Made by a program: the position numbers and the translations under genes. A stretch of DNA of 64,000 nt from contig NZ_JAKCNS010000076.1 of assembly GCF_021440345.1 (NCBI RefSeq), positions 39,722 to 103,721 of the forward strand, given 5' to 3'. Position 1 is the first letter of the stretch. Every line of letters starts with the position of its first letter. The notes beneath the pieces are model-generated. The model was not told where the DNA came from. It searched no databases and saw only the letters and a list, made by a program, of their open reading frames with translations. Shown here piece after piece: positions 21,601 through 31,420 of the stretch. The stretch comes from Kluyvera intermedia. GTDB lineage: Bacteria > Pseudomonadota > Gammaproteobacteria > Enterobacterales > Enterobacteriaceae.

Positions 21601-21650
21601 TCTTTGCTTTCTTGCCAGCGCCCTATTTCGCCTGTCAGTGGCGAGAAGGT
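21601..21650 (+). promoter_or_regulatory. RhaS-binding region (rhaI-like half-sites) and rhaB promoter
   Basis: ATCTTTGCTTTCTTGCCAG and CGCCTGTCAGTGGCGAGAAG correspond to the E. coli rhaI half-sites, two inverted 17-bp elements. They lie at about -81 to -32 relative to the start implied by -10 TAGACT (21670-21675). Confidence 0.75.
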
Positions 21651-21707
21651 TGTGTCATTGCCCTTTTTTTAGACTGAGCGGTAATGACTCATAGAAGGAC
21701 TCTTACC

Positions 21708-23177
21708 ATGACTTTTCGCCATTGCGTGGCCGTCGATTTAGGCGCCTCAAGCGGACGTGTAATGCTGGCGCGTTTCGATGCCGCACAGCGTTCGTTGTCA
21801 CTGCGCGAAATCCACCGTTTCGTGAACAACCTGCATAAACAGGACGGTTTTGAGACCTGGGATATCGACGGCCTGGAAGCCGAGATCCGGATCGGGCTCA
21901 ATAAAGTGTGCGATGAAGGCATTCTTATCGACAGTATCGGTATTGATACCTGGGGCGTGGACTATGTACTGCTGGGCAAAGATGGCCAACGAATTGGCCT
22001 GCCGGTGGCGTATCGCGACAGCCGCACCGACGGCGTGATGGCTATCGCCATGGACCAGTTGGGCAAAAGCAACATCTACCGCCGCAGCGGCATTCAATTT
22101 CTCCCGTTCAATACGCTCTATCAGCTGCGCGCACTGGTTGAACAGCAGCCGGAGCTGGTGTCGCAAGCCGCTCATGCGCTACTGATTCCGGATTACTTCG
22201 GCTATCGCCTGACCGGAAAAATGAACTGGGAATACACCAACGCCACCACCACGCAGCTTATCAATATCGACAGCGATAACTGGGATGAAGACCTGCTGAA
22301 CTGGACCGGTGCGCCGGCGTCATGGTTTGGTACGCCAACCCATCCTGGCAACGTAGTTGGTCACTGGATTTGCCCGCAGGGCAATCAAATTCCGCTTGTT
22401 GCCGTCGCCAGCCACGATACCGCTAGCGCCGTGATTGCATCGCCATTGGCGAGCGCCGACGCCGCCTATCTCTCTTCAGGTACCTGGTCGCTAATGGGCT
22501 TTGAAAGTAAACAGCCCTACACCAGCGAGCAGGCGCAGCGCGCAAATATCACCAACGAAGGCGGCGCAGAAGGCCGTTATCGGGTGCTGAAAAACATCAT
22601 GGGGCTGTGGTTGTTACAGCGCGTACTGAAAGAGCAAAACATCCGCAACCTGGCAGAGTTGATTGCCGAAACGGCGGCGCTGCCAACCTGTCGCAGCCTG
22701 ATTACTCCGAACGATGACCGCTTTATCAACCCGGAAAATATGAGCGCCGAAATTCAGGCTGCCTGCCGTGAAACCGCGCAGCCGGTTCCATCGACCGCCG
22801 CTGAACTCGCGCGCTGCATTTTCGACAGCCTCGCGCTGCTCTACGCCGACGTATTAAACGAACTGGCACAGCTGCGCGGTAAGCCGTTTAGCCAACTGCA
22901 CATTGTCGGCGGTGGTTGTCAGAACCAGCTACTCAACCAGCTGTGTGCCGATGCCTGCGGTATCACCGTGGTGGCGGGCCCCATTGAAGCCTCCACCCTC
23001 GGCAATATCGGCATCCAGTTAATGACGCTGGACGAGCTGTCCAACGTCGACGATTTCCGCAAGGTCGTGACCGGCAACTACGGTCTCACTACCTTTACCC
23101 CTAATCCAGACCATGAAATTGCCCGTTACGTTGCGCAGTTTCAGCAACAACGACAGACTAAGGAGCTTTGCGCATGA
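21708..23177 (+). CDS. rhaB: L-rhamnulokinase
   Basis: A 489-aa FGGY-family sugar kinase that phosphorylates L-rhamnulose to the 1-phosphate. Seen: phosphate-1 loop [14 protein letters not shown] near the start, [17 protein letters not shown], and the adenosine motif [12 protein letters not shown]. The start at 21708 gives [11 protein letters not shown] and the E. coli length; the frame is open eight codons further. The stop overlaps the rhaA start by 4 bp, implying coupled translation. Confidence 0.97.
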   Translation: MTFRHCVAVDLGASSGRVMLARFDAAQRSLSLREIHRFVNNLHKQDGFETWDIDGLEAEIRIGLNKVCDEGILIDSIGIDTWGVDYVLLGKDGQRIGLPVAYRDSRTDGVMAIAMDQLGKSNIYRRSGIQFLPFNTLYQLRALVEQQPELVSQAAHALLIPDYFGYRLTGKMNWEYTNATTTQLINIDSDNWDEDLLNWTGAPASWFGTPTHPGNVVGHWICPQGNQIPLVAVASHDTASAVIASPLASADAAYLSSGTWSLMGFESKQPYTSEQAQRANITNEGGAEGRYRVLKNIMGLWLLQRVLKEQNIRNLAELIAETAALPTCRSLITPNDDRFINPENMSAEIQAACRETAQPVPSTAAELARCIFDSLALLYADVLNELAQLRGKPFSQLHIVGGGCQNQLLNQLCADACGITVVAGPIEASTLGNIGIQLMTLDELSNVDDFRKVVTGNYGLTTFTPNPDHEIARYVAQFQQQRQTKELCA

Positions 23178-24433
23178 CCACTCAACTTGACCAAGCCTGG
23201 GAACTCGCGAAACAACGCTATGCCGCCGTCGGTATCGACGTCGAAGAAGTCTTACGCCAGCTCGACCGCTTACCGGTATCTATGCACTGCTGGCAGGGTG
23301 ATGACGTAGCAGGTTTTGAAAATCCAGAAGGCAATTTAACGGGTGGGATTCAGGCGACCGGTAATTACCCGGGCAAAGCGCGTAATGCCACCGAACTGCG
23401 TGCCGATCTGGAACAGGCGTTGAGCCTGATCCCAGGGCCAAAGCGTCTGAACCTGCATGCTATCTATCTGGAATCTGATACCCCGGTTGCGCGCGACAAA
23501 ATCAAACCTGAACATTTCAAAAGCTGGGTTGAGTGGGCAAAAGAACACAAGCTGGGCCTCGATTTTAACCCGTCCTGCTTCTCGCACCCGCTGAGCGCCG
23601 ACGGTTTTACCCTGTCCCACGCCGATCCCAAAATCCGTCAGTTCTGGATTGACCACTGCAAGGCCAGCCGCCGCGTGTCCGCCTATTTTGGCGAACAGCT
23701 GGGGACGCCATCGGTGATGAATATCTGGATCCCGGACGGCATGAAGGATGTCACCGTTGACCGTCTGGCACCTCGCCAGCGTCTGGCCGCCGCGCTGGAT
23801 GAAGTCATCAGCGAAAAACTCGACCCTGCGCACCACATTGATGCTGTAGAAAGCAAACTGTTCGGTATTGGCGCTGAGAGCTACACCGTCGGCTCCAACG
23901 AATTCTATATGGGTTATGCCACCAGCCGTCAGACCGCACTGTGCCTGGATGCCGGACACTTCCATCCAACCGAAGTGATCTCCGACAAGATCTCCGCCGC
24001 CATGCTGTATGTCCCTCGTCTGTTGTTACACGTAAGCCGCCCGGTTCGCTGGGACAGCGACCACGTGGTGCTGCTGGATGACGAAACCCAGGCTATCGCC
24101 AGCGAAATCATCCGCCACGACCTGTTCGACCGCGTCCACATTGGCCTCGATTTCTTCGACGCCTCAATCAACCGTATCGCAGCATGGGTCATCGGCACCC
24201 GCAACATGAAGAAAGCCCTGCTGCGCGCGCTGTTGGAACCTACCGCCGAACTACGTCAGCTGGAAGCCTCTGGTGACTACACCGCACGTCTGGCGCTGCT
24301 GGAAGAGCAAAAATGCCTGCCGTGGCAAGCGGTGTGGGAAATGTACTGCCAGCGCAACGACACCCCAGCGGGCAGCCAGTGGCTGGAAAGCGTTCGTGGC
24401 TACGAGAAAGAGATTCTGAGCAAGCGCGGGTGA
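23174..24433 (+). CDS. rhaA: L-rhamnose isomerase
   Basis: A 419-aa TIM-barrel, Mn2+/Zn2+-dependent isomerase converting L-rhamnose to L-rhamnulose. Seen: the conserved [21 protein letters not shown], and [10 protein letters not shown] metal/substrate segments. It overlaps rhaB by 4 bp (ATGA) and has the E. coli length. In K-12 rhaD follows about 0.4 kb later; here a 31.6-kb prophage intervenes, so any rhaD expression that relied on the rhaBA transcript would be affected. Confidence 0.97.
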   Translation: MTTQLDQAWELAKQRYAAVGIDVEEVLRQLDRLPVSMHCWQGDDVAGFENPEGNLTGGIQATGNYPGKARNATELRADLEQALSLIPGPKRLNLHAIYLESDTPVARDKIKPEHFKSWVEWAKEHKLGLDFNPSCFSHPLSADGFTLSHADPKIRQFWIDHCKASRRVSAYFGEQLGTPSVMNIWIPDGMKDVTVDRLAPRQRLAAALDEVISEKLDPAHHIDAVESKLFGIGAESYTVGSNEFYMGYATSRQTALCLDAGHFHPTEVISDKISAAMLYVPRLLLHVSRPVRWDSDHVVLLDDETQAIASEIIRHDLFDRVHIGLDFFDASINRIAAWVIGTRNMKKALLRALLEPTAELRQLEASGDYTARLALLEEQKCLPWQAVWEMYCQRNDTPAGSQWLESVRGYEKEILSKRG

Positions 24434-24437
24434 GTGA

Positions 24438-24472
24438 CCCTCACCCCGACCCTCTCCCTGCAAGGGAGAGGG
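24438..24472. repeat. Intergenic GC-rich palindromic repeat, left copy
   Basis: CCCTCACCCC... ending in a perfect 9-bp hairpin CCCTCTCCC-TGCAA-GGGAGAGGG (24450-24472). The type is common in enterobacterial intergenic DNA. A related copy in the opposite orientation lies right of the prophage at 56150. The rest of the 87 bp before the prophage shows nothing. Confidence 0.7.
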
Positions 24473-24515
24473 AGAAAACCGGACAGCGCCCTCGCACCGT
24501 AGGGTAAACCGCAGC

Positions 24516-24520
24516 ACCGA
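24516..24520. repeat. Target-site duplication ACCGA, left copy
   Basis: ACCGA directly before the prophage TG end; the same five bases follow the CA end at 56139. Mu-type transposition makes 5-bp duplications. Confidence 0.92.
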
Positions 24521-24886
24521 TGTAAGGTGACAGATATGTAGTGAACATCGGAACGAATCCGGGAACAGGTGAAAGGAAGCGGGATCTGGTGGGACAAATT
24601 CAGGCAGATTAAGGCTTGGCGGCTATATGCTCGCACGCGCGCTAAGACGGTTTGTTTTTTGTTAAAATTAGATCACCGCCGAGAGCTTGCCTACTTATGA
24701 CACATAAAAATGTAACGTTAATGCACTTTGTTTAATGGCTTCATACAGCGTTTAAATCTCTTTAACTGTGTGGCACTTTGACGCTTTTTGTAATCAGTTG
24801 GTACTGCTTTGATCGCGTTAACACACAGCTTGATTCGAGTCAATTCTCACAACCTTACAGGCCGGTAAGTTGTTATGATGAACACT
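24521..24886. other. Prophage left end, non-coding
   Basis: 366 bp between the TG end and the repressor stop. It should hold the transposase-binding end sites; I cannot delimit them individually. AT-rich from 24650. The only clear structure is the + strand terminator at 24860-24901. Confidence 0.6.
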
Positions 24887-24901
24887 TTAACCGGCCTTTT
24901 T
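24860..24901 (+). terminator. Inward-facing terminator at the prophage left end
   Basis: GGCCGGT ... ACCGGCC with an inner AAGTTGTT/AACACTT helix, followed by TTTTT on the + strand. It overlaps the end of the repressor gene, which is read the other way. It would stop transcription entering from rhaBA. Confidence 0.7.
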
Positions 24902-25495
24902 GCTATCACCCAAAGGGCCTGGTGTGGCTACATCTGCACCAACCGAAGATGACCCTTTTTTGACTGTGGACTCAAGGAAAGTAAGCAGGCGTTCCTTCTC
25001 ATCATCAGAGCATTGTATGAGCTGTAGGTTCCTCTCATCCTTCAGTTTTAAAACAGTATCTACCCCTTTTCGCGCAATCAATTCAAACAATGATTTTATC
25101 TCGTGTTCGTTGAGGATGCTTAAAATGGAAACGAGAGTTGTTTCATAGCTCACGTGAACCAATGTATTACGGGATTCCTTCTGTTTATCCTTCTTGGGTT
25201 CGACAGCGATGACAGCGTCTTCAATCGTACGTTCCAGCATAGCGTCATGCTCGTCTGTGCTCTGCCCAAGAAGCCACCCAATAGTCACGCCTTCGATATT
25301 AGCTATTTTACGTACCACCTCGATTCTTGGTGATGATTCAGGTCTAGCGTAATAGTTCTTGAGTGTACTGAAGTTGATATCCCAATCTTTTGCCGCTCTG
25401 TACAAAGAACGTCCGTTCAGTAGTAGGTTCAACTTTTCACAAAAGGGTTCTTTTTGTTTGCTCTCAAAAGAACCTTTCGTATTATCATTTCTCAT
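24887..25495 (-). CDS. c: Phage repressor, CI-type HTH
   Basis: A 202-aa probable lysogeny repressor, divergent from the early operon as c is in Mu. The N-terminal region (LYRAAKDWDINFSTLKNYYA then RIEVVRKIANIEGVTIGWLL) fits the CI-repressor helix-turn-helix family found in many Mu-like prophages. The C-terminal part is predicted mixed helix with KxxxL repeats and no visible LexA-type Ser/Lys self-cleavage dyad, so inactivation may depend on Clp proteases as in Mu (inference). It begins 163 bp from ner; the operators should lie between. Confidence 0.8.
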   Translation of the reverse strand: MRNDNTKGSFESKQKEPFCEKLNLLLNGRSLYRAAKDWDINFSTLKNYYARPESSPRIEVVRKIANIEGVTIGWLLGQSTDEHDAMLERTIEDAVIAVEPKKDKQKESRNTLVHVSYETTLVSILSILNEHEIKSLFELIARKGVDTVLKLKDERNLQLIQCSDDEKERLLTFLESTVKKGSSSVGADVATPGPLGDSKKAG

Positions 25496-25619
25496 CTTAA
25501 TAAATCCTTTGTATGTAATTGATATGAATGGATTTTATTTGAAATATGGTTTGGGACTCAAAAACACCTTGCAAACCTATCTTTTGAGTCCTAATCTTTA
25601 TCCATACAGATACCCGCGC

Positions 25620-25639
25620 AGTTATCCGCGCGGATAACT
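25620..25639. promoter_or_regulatory. 20-bp perfect palindrome, likely early operator
   Basis: AGTTATCCGCGCGGATAACT is fully self-complementary and lies 18 bp before the ner start. Related half-sites TATCC and GATAC occur just upstream (25600-25613). It is a good candidate site for Ner or the repressor. Confidence 0.6.
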
Positions 25640-25657
25640 TTTTAGGATAGATGAATC

Positions 25658-25903
25658 ATGAACCGAAATGAAGATCTGACTGATTGGCACCCTGAGACGA
25701 TTAAGGCGGAAATCCACAAGCGTGGGTTATCTTTCCGCTCTTTATCGGTTCAGGCGGGCTATAAAAAAGACTCTTTAAAGAGCGTATTACGTACTCCGTG
25801 CCGGCCGTATCAGCAGATTGTTGCTGATGCGCTTGGCGTTCCCCCTGAAACCATCTGGCCGAGCCGCTATGCCGCTCATAGCTATATGAATAAGGCGGTG
25901 TGA
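25658..25903 (+). CDS. ner: Ner-like early transcription repressor
   Basis: An 81-aa DNA-binding protein of the Ner/SfsB (Nlp) family. In Mu, Ner turns down both early and repressor transcription. Seen: [20 protein letters not shown] and [19 protein letters not shown] helix-turn-helix, then [14 protein letters not shown], the family signature. It is the first gene of the early operon; transposase A starts 1 bp after its stop. Confidence 0.93.
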   Translation: MNRNEDLTDWHPETIKAEIHKRGLSFRSLSVQAGYKKDSLKSVLRTPCRPYQQIVADALGVPPETIWPSRYAAHSYMNKAV

Positions 25904-25904
25904 C

Positions 25905-27887
25905 ATGTTTGTTGTTGCAAAGGAATTGGTTGGCGCACCTGGTTTACCTAAAACGGTAAAAGGAATTCGTGAGGCACTCACGCGCTATTCGGCTGGTGCC
26001 GAAGATAAGGTGCGTAAACGCGCTGGTGGTAAAGCGTTTGAATACCACATTTCCGTGCTTCCTCCTGAGGTACGTGCTGAGCTGCTGACTGCAAAAGGTC
26101 TGGTAGAAACATCATCTGGTGTCATTTCCCTGCCTGAGCGAACCAGCAAAAATGCCGACACCGTCAATAATTTTGAGCGTCAGCAGTTGTGGAAGCACTG
26201 GGAAGGTGCGACTAACGAACAGCGTCAGCGTGCTGAGCAGCGCACAACCTCAGTATCCCTTGTGGCTGAGCTGGTCGATTCAGGTCTGTCATTGCGTCTT
26301 GCTCTGAGAACAGCGGCGATGAAACTGCATATGAGCGAAGGTTCTTTGCGTAACCTGTATTACCGCGTACAGAACCGCAGTCGTGATATATGGGCCCCCG
26401 TTCTGCTTGACCGCCGTCTGCGTGAGAAGTGCAAAACCAATCGTGAAGCGCCAATCAGCGAAGATGCCTGGCAGTTCTTTCTCGGCGATTATCTGCGCCC
26501 GGAAGAGCCATGCTTCACAAAGTCGTATGAACTTCTTCAGGTCGCCGCCCGCGAGTATGGCTGGGAAATTCCATCAGAGCGCACTCTGCGCCGCCGTGTT
26601 GAACGTGAGATTGATCCGCGTGTCATTGTGGCCACTCGCAAGGGTGATAACGCGCTGGCGCGTATGTTCCCGAGCCAGCAGCGCACCGTCGCGCAATTGC
26701 ATGCAATGGAATGGATAAACGGTGATGGTTACCAGCATAACGTCTTTGTACGCTGGTATAACGGCGAAGTTATTCGCCCTAAAACGTGGGTCTGGCAGGA
26801 CGTCCACAGTCGCAAAATTATTGGCTGGCGTACTGATGTCTCTGAAAACAGCGACAGCATCCGACTGTCTCTGATGGATGCCATTTCAGAATTCGGCAAG
26901 CCCGACCATGTCACCATCGATAACACCCGCGCAGCAGCCAACAAATGGCTGTCAGGCGGTGTTCCTAACCGTTATCGCTTCAAAGTTAAGCCGGATGATC
27001 CGATGGGTATTCTGCCGATGCTCGGTATTCAGGTTCACTGGACTAGCGTAATAGGCGGTAAAGGCTGGGGCCAGGCAAAACCGATTGAACGTGCCTTTGG
27101 TATCGGTGGTCTGGGTGATTACATCGATAAACATCCCTCTCTGGCTGGGGCATACACTGGCCCGAACACCCAGAATAAACCGGATAATTACGGTGACCGG
27201 GTTGTTGATGTTGAGACATTTATTTCTGCTGTAAATGAGGGGATCGCCCTCTATAACGCTCGAGTCGGCCGCGAAACTGAGATGTGTCAGGGTGAGCTGT
27301 CCTTCGACCAAGCATTTGAGCGCAGTTACAGTAATGCGGTTGTCACGCGCCTCAGTGAAGAACAGATCCGCCAGCTGATGCTGCCAGCGGAAGCCGTAAC
27401 GGTGAAAACCACGGGTGAATTCTTCCTGCAGTGTGGTGGCTCTCTTTATGGTCGCAAAAACAGTTACTGGAATCCGCTTCTGGCCAATATCCGCCAGCGC
27501 AAAATTACAGTGCGTTTTGACCCTCGCAACCTCCACAGCGAAGTAGCGTGTTACGACCTCGATGGCCGCTTCCTCTGCATGGCTGAATGTCGCTCTGCTG
27601 TCGCGTTCGGCGATACCGAAACAGGTCGCGAACATAGCCGCCAGCGTAAGCAGATGATGACCCATACCAAACGCGCCGCCAAAGCTCAGCGCCGCATGAC
27701 GGCAATCGAGGTTAACGATCTGCTGCCAAAAGTCGCACCACCGGAACCACCGCAGCGGCATGTTGTTGAACGTGTCTTTGCTCAGGGCAATGCGCTGAAA
27801 AAAGTTCAGGAGATCCAGGAGCATCAGAACGAGAACGATGTGATTTTCCAGACGCTGATGAAAAGTGTCAGCAAATCGAAGAAATAA
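25905..27887 (+). CDS. A: Mu-type DDE transposase A
   Basis: A 660-aa transposase (Mu A is 663 aa) that cuts both phage ends and joins them to target DNA, also during replication. Seen: N-terminal end/enhancer-binding winged helices (about residues 1-240), RNase H-like core with D274 (WINGDG), D339 (TIDNTR) and E395 (IERAFG), the Mu-like GKGWGQAKP stretch, and a basic C-terminal tail ([17 protein letters not shown]) that contacts B and ClpX in Mu. All catalytic residues are present, so it should be active. Confidence 0.96.
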   Translation: MFVVAKELVGAPGLPKTVKGIREALTRYSAGAEDKVRKRAGGKAFEYHISVLPPEVRAELLTAKGLVETSSGVISLPERTSKNADTVNNFERQQLWKHWEGATNEQRQRAEQRTTSVSLVAELVDSGLSLRLALRTAAMKLHMSEGSLRNLYYRVQNRSRDIWAPVLLDRRLREKCKTNREAPISEDAWQFFLGDYLRPEEPCFTKSYELLQVAAREYGWEIPSERTLRRRVEREIDPRVIVATRKGDNALARMFPSQQRTVAQLHAMEWINGDGYQHNVFVRWYNGEVIRPKTWVWQDVHSRKIIGWRTDVSENSDSIRLSLMDAISEFGKPDHVTIDNTRAAANKWLSGGVPNRYRFKVKPDDPMGILPMLGIQVHWTSVIGGKGWGQAKPIERAFGIGGLGDYIDKHPSLAGAYTGPNTQNKPDNYGDRVVDVETFISAVNEGIALYNARVGRETEMCQGELSFDQAFERSYSNAVVTRLSEEQIRQLMLPAEAVTVKTTGEFFLQCGGSLYGRKNSYWNPLLANIRQRKITVRFDPRNLHSEVACYDLDGRFLCMAECRSAVAFGDTETGREHSRQRKQMMTHTKRAAKAQRRMTAIEVNDLLPKVAPPEPPQRHVVERVFAQGNALKKVQEIQEHQNENDVIFQTLMKSVSKSKK

Positions 27888-27965
27888 AAAAAGCGACGTT
27901 TGAGCCGCCGCTTTGAGAAGTGTTTAAAACCGTACTAAAAATGGAAAAATACAGGATTAAAAACG

Positions 27966-28904
27966 ATGACGCAAATTAACCATGATGTAATCCGTAATAC
28001 CGTAAAAGGTCTGATTGATGACAAAACCATTTCTGGTGCTGCACTGTCGCGTGAAACCGGGGTGTCTTCGTCTGCTCTTTCTCAGTTTATTAACGGTAAA
28101 TATAAAGGCGACAATGATGCCGTGGCGGCATCGATCAGCACGTGGCTTGAGTCCCGTAAAACGGCCCAGAGTGCGCTGCCGGAAATCCCTGACTATGTCG
28201 TGACACCGACCTCCGAAAAAATCACGGCCGCGCTGACCTACGCCCAGTTGACCCACACCATCGCGCTCGTTTACGGGAATCCAGGCGTGGGCAAGTCGGA
28301 AGCACTGAAGCAATACACTCGTACAGGCAACAACGTCTGGCGGCTTACCGCGAGCAAGTCTCGCACGAACGAGCTGGAAACCATGTATGAGCTGGCGCTG
28401 GAGATGGGTATTTCTGATGCGCCTTATCAGCGCGGCGCGTTATCCCGTCTGCTACGTCGCCGGCTGCGCGACACCAATGCCTTAGTCATCATTGATGAAG
28501 CGGACTGGCTGAACTATGACGCCATCGAAGAGCTGCGCATCCTCCAGGAGGAATGCGGCATCGGGCTGGCGTTTATCGGCAACCATAAAGTCTATGACCG
28601 CCTGACTGGTGGTAGTCGCACCGTCGATTTTGCTCGTTTGTTCTCTCGCGTGGCAAAGAAAATAGTTATCAACAACGTTCTGGCCGCTGATGTTGATGCT
28701 TTCTGCGACGCATGGAAGATTGACGGTCGCGACGAACGCAAGCTGTTACGCGCGATCGCAAAGCGCCCTGGTGCTCTTCGCTCTCTCTCCCACATTCTGC
28801 CGCTGGCCCACATCTACGCCAGCGGTAAAAGCGAGCCGGTTAACTCTGGCCATATTCATTCAGCAATGCTTGAACTGGGGCATGCTGAAATCGTAGAGGA
28901 GTAA
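27966..28904 (+). CDS. B: Mu-type target-capture ATPase B
   Basis: A 312-aa AAA+ ATPase. In Mu, B coats target DNA, stimulates A and gives target immunity. Seen: N-terminal HTH (SGAALSRETGVSSSALSQFI), Walker A GNPGVGKSE, Walker B ALVIIDEADW, and a C-terminal helical domain. Separated from A by 78 bp that contain an imperfect AAGCGACG/CGCCGCTT hairpin without a T-run. A short gene follows 4 bp after the stop. Confidence 0.95.
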   Translation: MTQINHDVIRNTVKGLIDDKTISGAALSRETGVSSSALSQFINGKYKGDNDAVAASISTWLESRKTAQSALPEIPDYVVTPTSEKITAALTYAQLTHTIALVYGNPGVGKSEALKQYTRTGNNVWRLTASKSRTNELETMYELALEMGISDAPYQRGALSRLLRRRLRDTNALVIIDEADWLNYDAIEELRILQEECGIGLAFIGNHKVYDRLTGGSRTVDFARLFSRVAKKIVINNVLAADVDAFCDAWKIDGRDERKLLRAIAKRPGALRSLSHILPLAHIYASGKSEPVNSGHIHSAMLELGHAEIVEE

Positions 28905-28908
28905 CTTC

Positions 28909-29148
28909 ATGTTTCCTGAGCTGATTTCGACCCATGTGCAGCAGGCGAAGGCCACAGAGGCCATGCTCAATCAGAAAGGTTGCTGGGTGACTGTATTTCG
29001 CCAGTCTCGCACCCGCCCGGTTCTGGAGGTGTCATGTCCTCCTGCTGAGTTGCTCAATAGTGCTGTGCGCATTGTTGAGCGCAACAATTCAGGCTCCCGC
29101 TCCGTGTGGGTAGCCAGTTTCAATGGTTGCCGGATTATCTGGAGATGA
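28909..29148 (+). CDS. Early-region hypothetical protein
   Basis: A 79-aa protein I do not recognise. It is predicted soluble, mixed alpha/beta, with two cysteines and no membrane segment. It begins 4 bp after B with GAGGAG just upstream, and its stop overlaps the region of the next start. Position between B and the DUF3164 gene is where Mu keeps small, mostly non-essential early genes (kil, gam, sot and others). No similarity to Gam or Kil is visible to me. Confidence 0.75.
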   Translation: MFPELISTHVQQAKATEAMLNQKGCWVTVFRQSRTRPVLEVSCPPAELLNSAVRIVERNNSGSRSVWVASFNGCRIIWR

Positions 29149-29150
29149 AG

Positions 29151-29408
29151 ATGACGGAAAAAATTACCGCCTATGCGTGGGCATCTGGCCTGATTGAGTT
29201 CGGCCATAAAGTTCCGGATGGTGCTTTACCCATCATCTCAGGGAATGAATTTCGCATAAGAGAACTTATTGATGTGAACGCTCGTCATTCAAGAATTTTG
29301 GAGCAGCTGCTGGTTCCCGGTGTGCCGGAAGCAAATAACCAGCATGATGCTTGCACTGCATTAATAAAATTCACTGAGATTATTACAGCTGAATATTTAG
29401 AAAAATAA
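29151..29408 (+). CDS. Early-region hypothetical protein
   Basis: An 85-aa protein without a function I can assign. I use the ATG at 29151 because GGAG lies six bases upstream; an ATG at 29145 overlapping the previous stop has no RBS spacing. Soluble and predicted mostly helical in the C-terminal half (ACTALIKFTEIITAEYLEK). Co-directional and tightly packed with its neighbours, hence part of the early operon. Confidence 0.7.
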   Translation: MTEKITAYAWASGLIEFGHKVPDGALPIISGNEFRIRELIDVNARHSRILEQLLVPGVPEANNQHDACTALIKFTEIITAEYLEK

Positions 29409-29420
29409 ACGAGGATTGAA

Positions 29421-30038
29421 ATGAATAATCAAAATAACGTACCTGCGGGTTACCGCACCAATGCTCAGGGGCATTTAATCCCTGAATCTCAGGTCAAGCC
29501 CGTGGATAAGCTGCGTGATGAAGTCGTGATGACGATCGTAGGTGCAGCACGTCAACAGCGTCAGTTGCTGGCAGCGTTCAAACTGGAGTCGATGCAGAGA
29601 ATCGCCGACTTCACAGACCTTTCCGCGTCTGAGTATGGCGTGGAGTATGGCGGCACGAAAGGCAATGTGACCCTGGTGAGCTTTGATGGCCGCTACAAAC
29701 TCATTCGCGCTGTCGGTGAGCATCGTGTGTTTGATGAACGTATCCAGGCGGCTAAAGTGCTGATTGATACCTGCATCAGCGAATGGTCTGGTGGTGCGGA
29801 TGAACGCATTATGGCCTTGGTTGACCATGCCTTCCGCGTTAACAAGCAAGGTCGCATCGATATCAACCAGGTTCTGGGCCTCCGTCAGCTCGATATCAAT
29901 GACCCTAAATGGAATGAGGCGATGGACGCTGTTGCTGATGCTATTCAGGTTTCTGGCACCAGTCAGTATTTACGTATTTATGAGCGTCAGGCAGATGGTA
30001 ACTATCAGCAAATTTCGCTGGATTTAGCCAAGCTTTAA
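29421..30038 (+). CDS. DUF3164 family protein
   Basis: A 205-aa protein of the DUF3164 family, a regular member of the early region of Mu-like phages. Seen: PAGYRTNAQGHLIPESQVKP start, a long helical stretch, and the central EYGGTKGNVTLVSFDGRYKL motif. Biochemical role unknown. An AT-rich gap of 83 bp with a CGGCGC/GCGCCG hairpin (about 30069-30097) separates it from the next gene. Confidence 0.85.
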   Translation: MNNQNNVPAGYRTNAQGHLIPESQVKPVDKLRDEVVMTIVGAARQQRQLLAAFKLESMQRIADFTDLSASEYGVEYGGTKGNVTLVSFDGRYKLIRAVGEHRVFDERIQAAKVLIDTCISEWSGGADERIMALVDHAFRVNKQGRIDINQVLGLRQLDINDPKWNEAMDAVADAIQVSGTSQYLRIYERQADGNYQQISLDLAKL

Positions 30039-30121
30039 ATACTTTTAAATAAAACTTCAAATTGAAAACGGCGCTTGCGTCAGGGCTTCGTTCGCGCCGA
30101 ATCCGACAAAAGGAATATTTA

Positions 30122-30388
30122 ATGAACGAGAAACAATTTATTTCGATGCTTATCGACCTGAAATCATGGCATCAAAATCGTATTGATAAATGCCAGCTGA
30201 TTATTGACAACAGAGACGCTGATATTCGTCTGGAAATGGGCGAGAGCGAGGTGCTTGAATTCGGTGCTGACACCAAAGAAGCCCGTTTTATCCGAATTGG
30301 TGTTCAGCTGGCGCTCCTCCAGTTCCAGCCGTTCCCCATCACTATGAAACCGGCAGATGACGACATGGAGGATGAAGACGATGAATAA
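30122..30388 (+). CDS. Early-region hypothetical acidic protein
   Basis: An 88-aa acidic protein ending DDDMEDEDDE. I chose the ATG at 30122, which has AAAGGAAT upstream. Helical and soluble, no recognised domain. Its last codons overlap the start of the MazG-like gene by 8 bp, so the two are probably translated together. Confidence 0.7.
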   Translation: MNEKQFISMLIDLKSWHQNRIDKCQLIIDNRDADIRLEMGESEVLEFGADTKEARFIRIGVQLALLQFQPFPITMKPADDDMEDEDDE

Positions 30389-30878
30389 GCCTCATGTTTT
30401 CGATGCCGCCCTAGCTATGTGCGGATATGACCGTCAGGTGCTGGCCACTGCCGAAGAGTGTAACGAACTGGCCGCTGCTTGTACTCGTTTTGTTACTCAT
30501 AAAGCGAATGGCAACCGTATCGCCGAAGAAGCTGCCGACGTTGAAATTATGATTGACCAGCTTCGTCACAATGGCATGAACGACATGATTGACCAGCATA
30601 AAACACGAAAAATGGACCGTTTATCTCAGCGCGTGGGGGCCGAACTGCCGGATTTGGTATCACCAAACAGCCCGTCAGTATCTTCCTTGCTTGAAGATGC
30701 TACTGAGCAGCTTGAAATGGCACAGGCGCTATATAACGACAAGCAATCCAGTAACCGCCTGGCCGCTGCAAGAACCCGCCGTTGCATTGCCTTTCTGATG
30801 CAGGCTGCACAGAATATGATGCGAGAGCAGCAGCTATCTGAGCAAGGTATGGGGATTTTAATGGAGAGACGCCGATGA
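30381..30878 (+). CDS. MazG-like all-alpha NTP pyrophosphohydrolase-type protein
   Basis: A 165-aa protein. The N-terminal half has the MazG/HisE-type pattern EECNELA (residues about 25-31) followed by EEAADVEIMIDQL (about 49-61), with the paired acidic residues that bind Mg2+ in all-alpha NTP pyrophosphatases. The C-terminal half is helical and unassigned. In other phages such enzymes change nucleotide pools or (p)ppGpp-linked signalling; here the substrate is unknown. I start at MNKPHV (30381). Its stop overlaps gemA by 4 bp. Confidence 0.7.
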   Translation: MNKPHVFDAALAMCGYDRQVLATAEECNELAAACTRFVTHKANGNRIAEEAADVEIMIDQLRHNGMNDMIDQHKTRKMDRLSQRVGAELPDLVSPNSPSVSSLLEDATEQLEMAQALYNDKQSSNRLAAARTRRCIAFLMQAAQNMMREQQLSEQGMGILMERRR

Positions 30879-31420
30879 GTCGCGCATCTTTAATTACCCT
30901 TATCCATGTAGCCAAAAATAGACTGCAGCTGGATGATGACACTTATCGTTCGGTGCTCCAGAACGCTACCGGCGAAACCAGTTGCCGTAAGTTGAACGTC
31001 AGCCAGTTAGAGAGCGTTTTAAAGACTCTGGAAGAAAAAGGATTTAACCGGCAAAAAAGAAGTAAACGCCGCCAGAATACCGCTCTCCCAGAAAGCGACA
31101 AAATCCGCATGATATGGCGAAATATGGCTGAGCATGGTTTTCTGGTTGATGCCAGCGAAGCGGCCCTTGACCATTTCGCCGAGCGCATCACCCGACTCAA
31201 AAATGGGGGCGAAGGCGTTGCAACATTATCGTGGTTACGTGGTGAAAAACTTCTGAGCGTTCTGGAGAGTCTTAAGCAGTGGCATATCAGGGAGATGAAA
31301 TCTTCTCTCGCGGCTCATGGCATCATGATGCCTGTGAATCCACGAACCGGGGCTGAGAGTCGGGATTATGGCACCATTCTTTCCGCGTATAACGACGCAG
31401 CAAAAAGGTGGGCGAAATGA
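30875..31420 (+). CDS. gemA: Mu gp16 / GemA-like regulatory protein
   Basis: A 181-aa protein of the gp16/GemA (DUF1018) family. Seen: the family N-terminus SRASLITLIHVAKNRLQLDD followed by YRSVLQNATGETSCRKLNVS and a C-terminal helical part. Mu GemA alters host gene expression and DNA supercoiling. Overlaps the previous gene (ATGA) and the following mor gene (ATGA), so it lies inside a coupled cluster. Confidence 0.85.
   Translation: MSRASLITLIHVAKNRLQLDDDTYRSVLQNATGETSCRKLNVSQLESVLKTLEEKGFNRQKRSKRRQNTALPESDKIRMIWRNMAEHGFLVDASEAALDHFAERITRLKNGGEGVATLSWLRGEKLLSVLESLKQWHIREMKSSLAAHGIMMPVNPRTGAESRDYGTILSAYNDAAKRWAK

Noticed and set aside
24709..24722. AACGTT near the prophage left end as another LacI-type operator
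   Set aside because: The flanks do not match the csc operators and no regulated gene is nearby.
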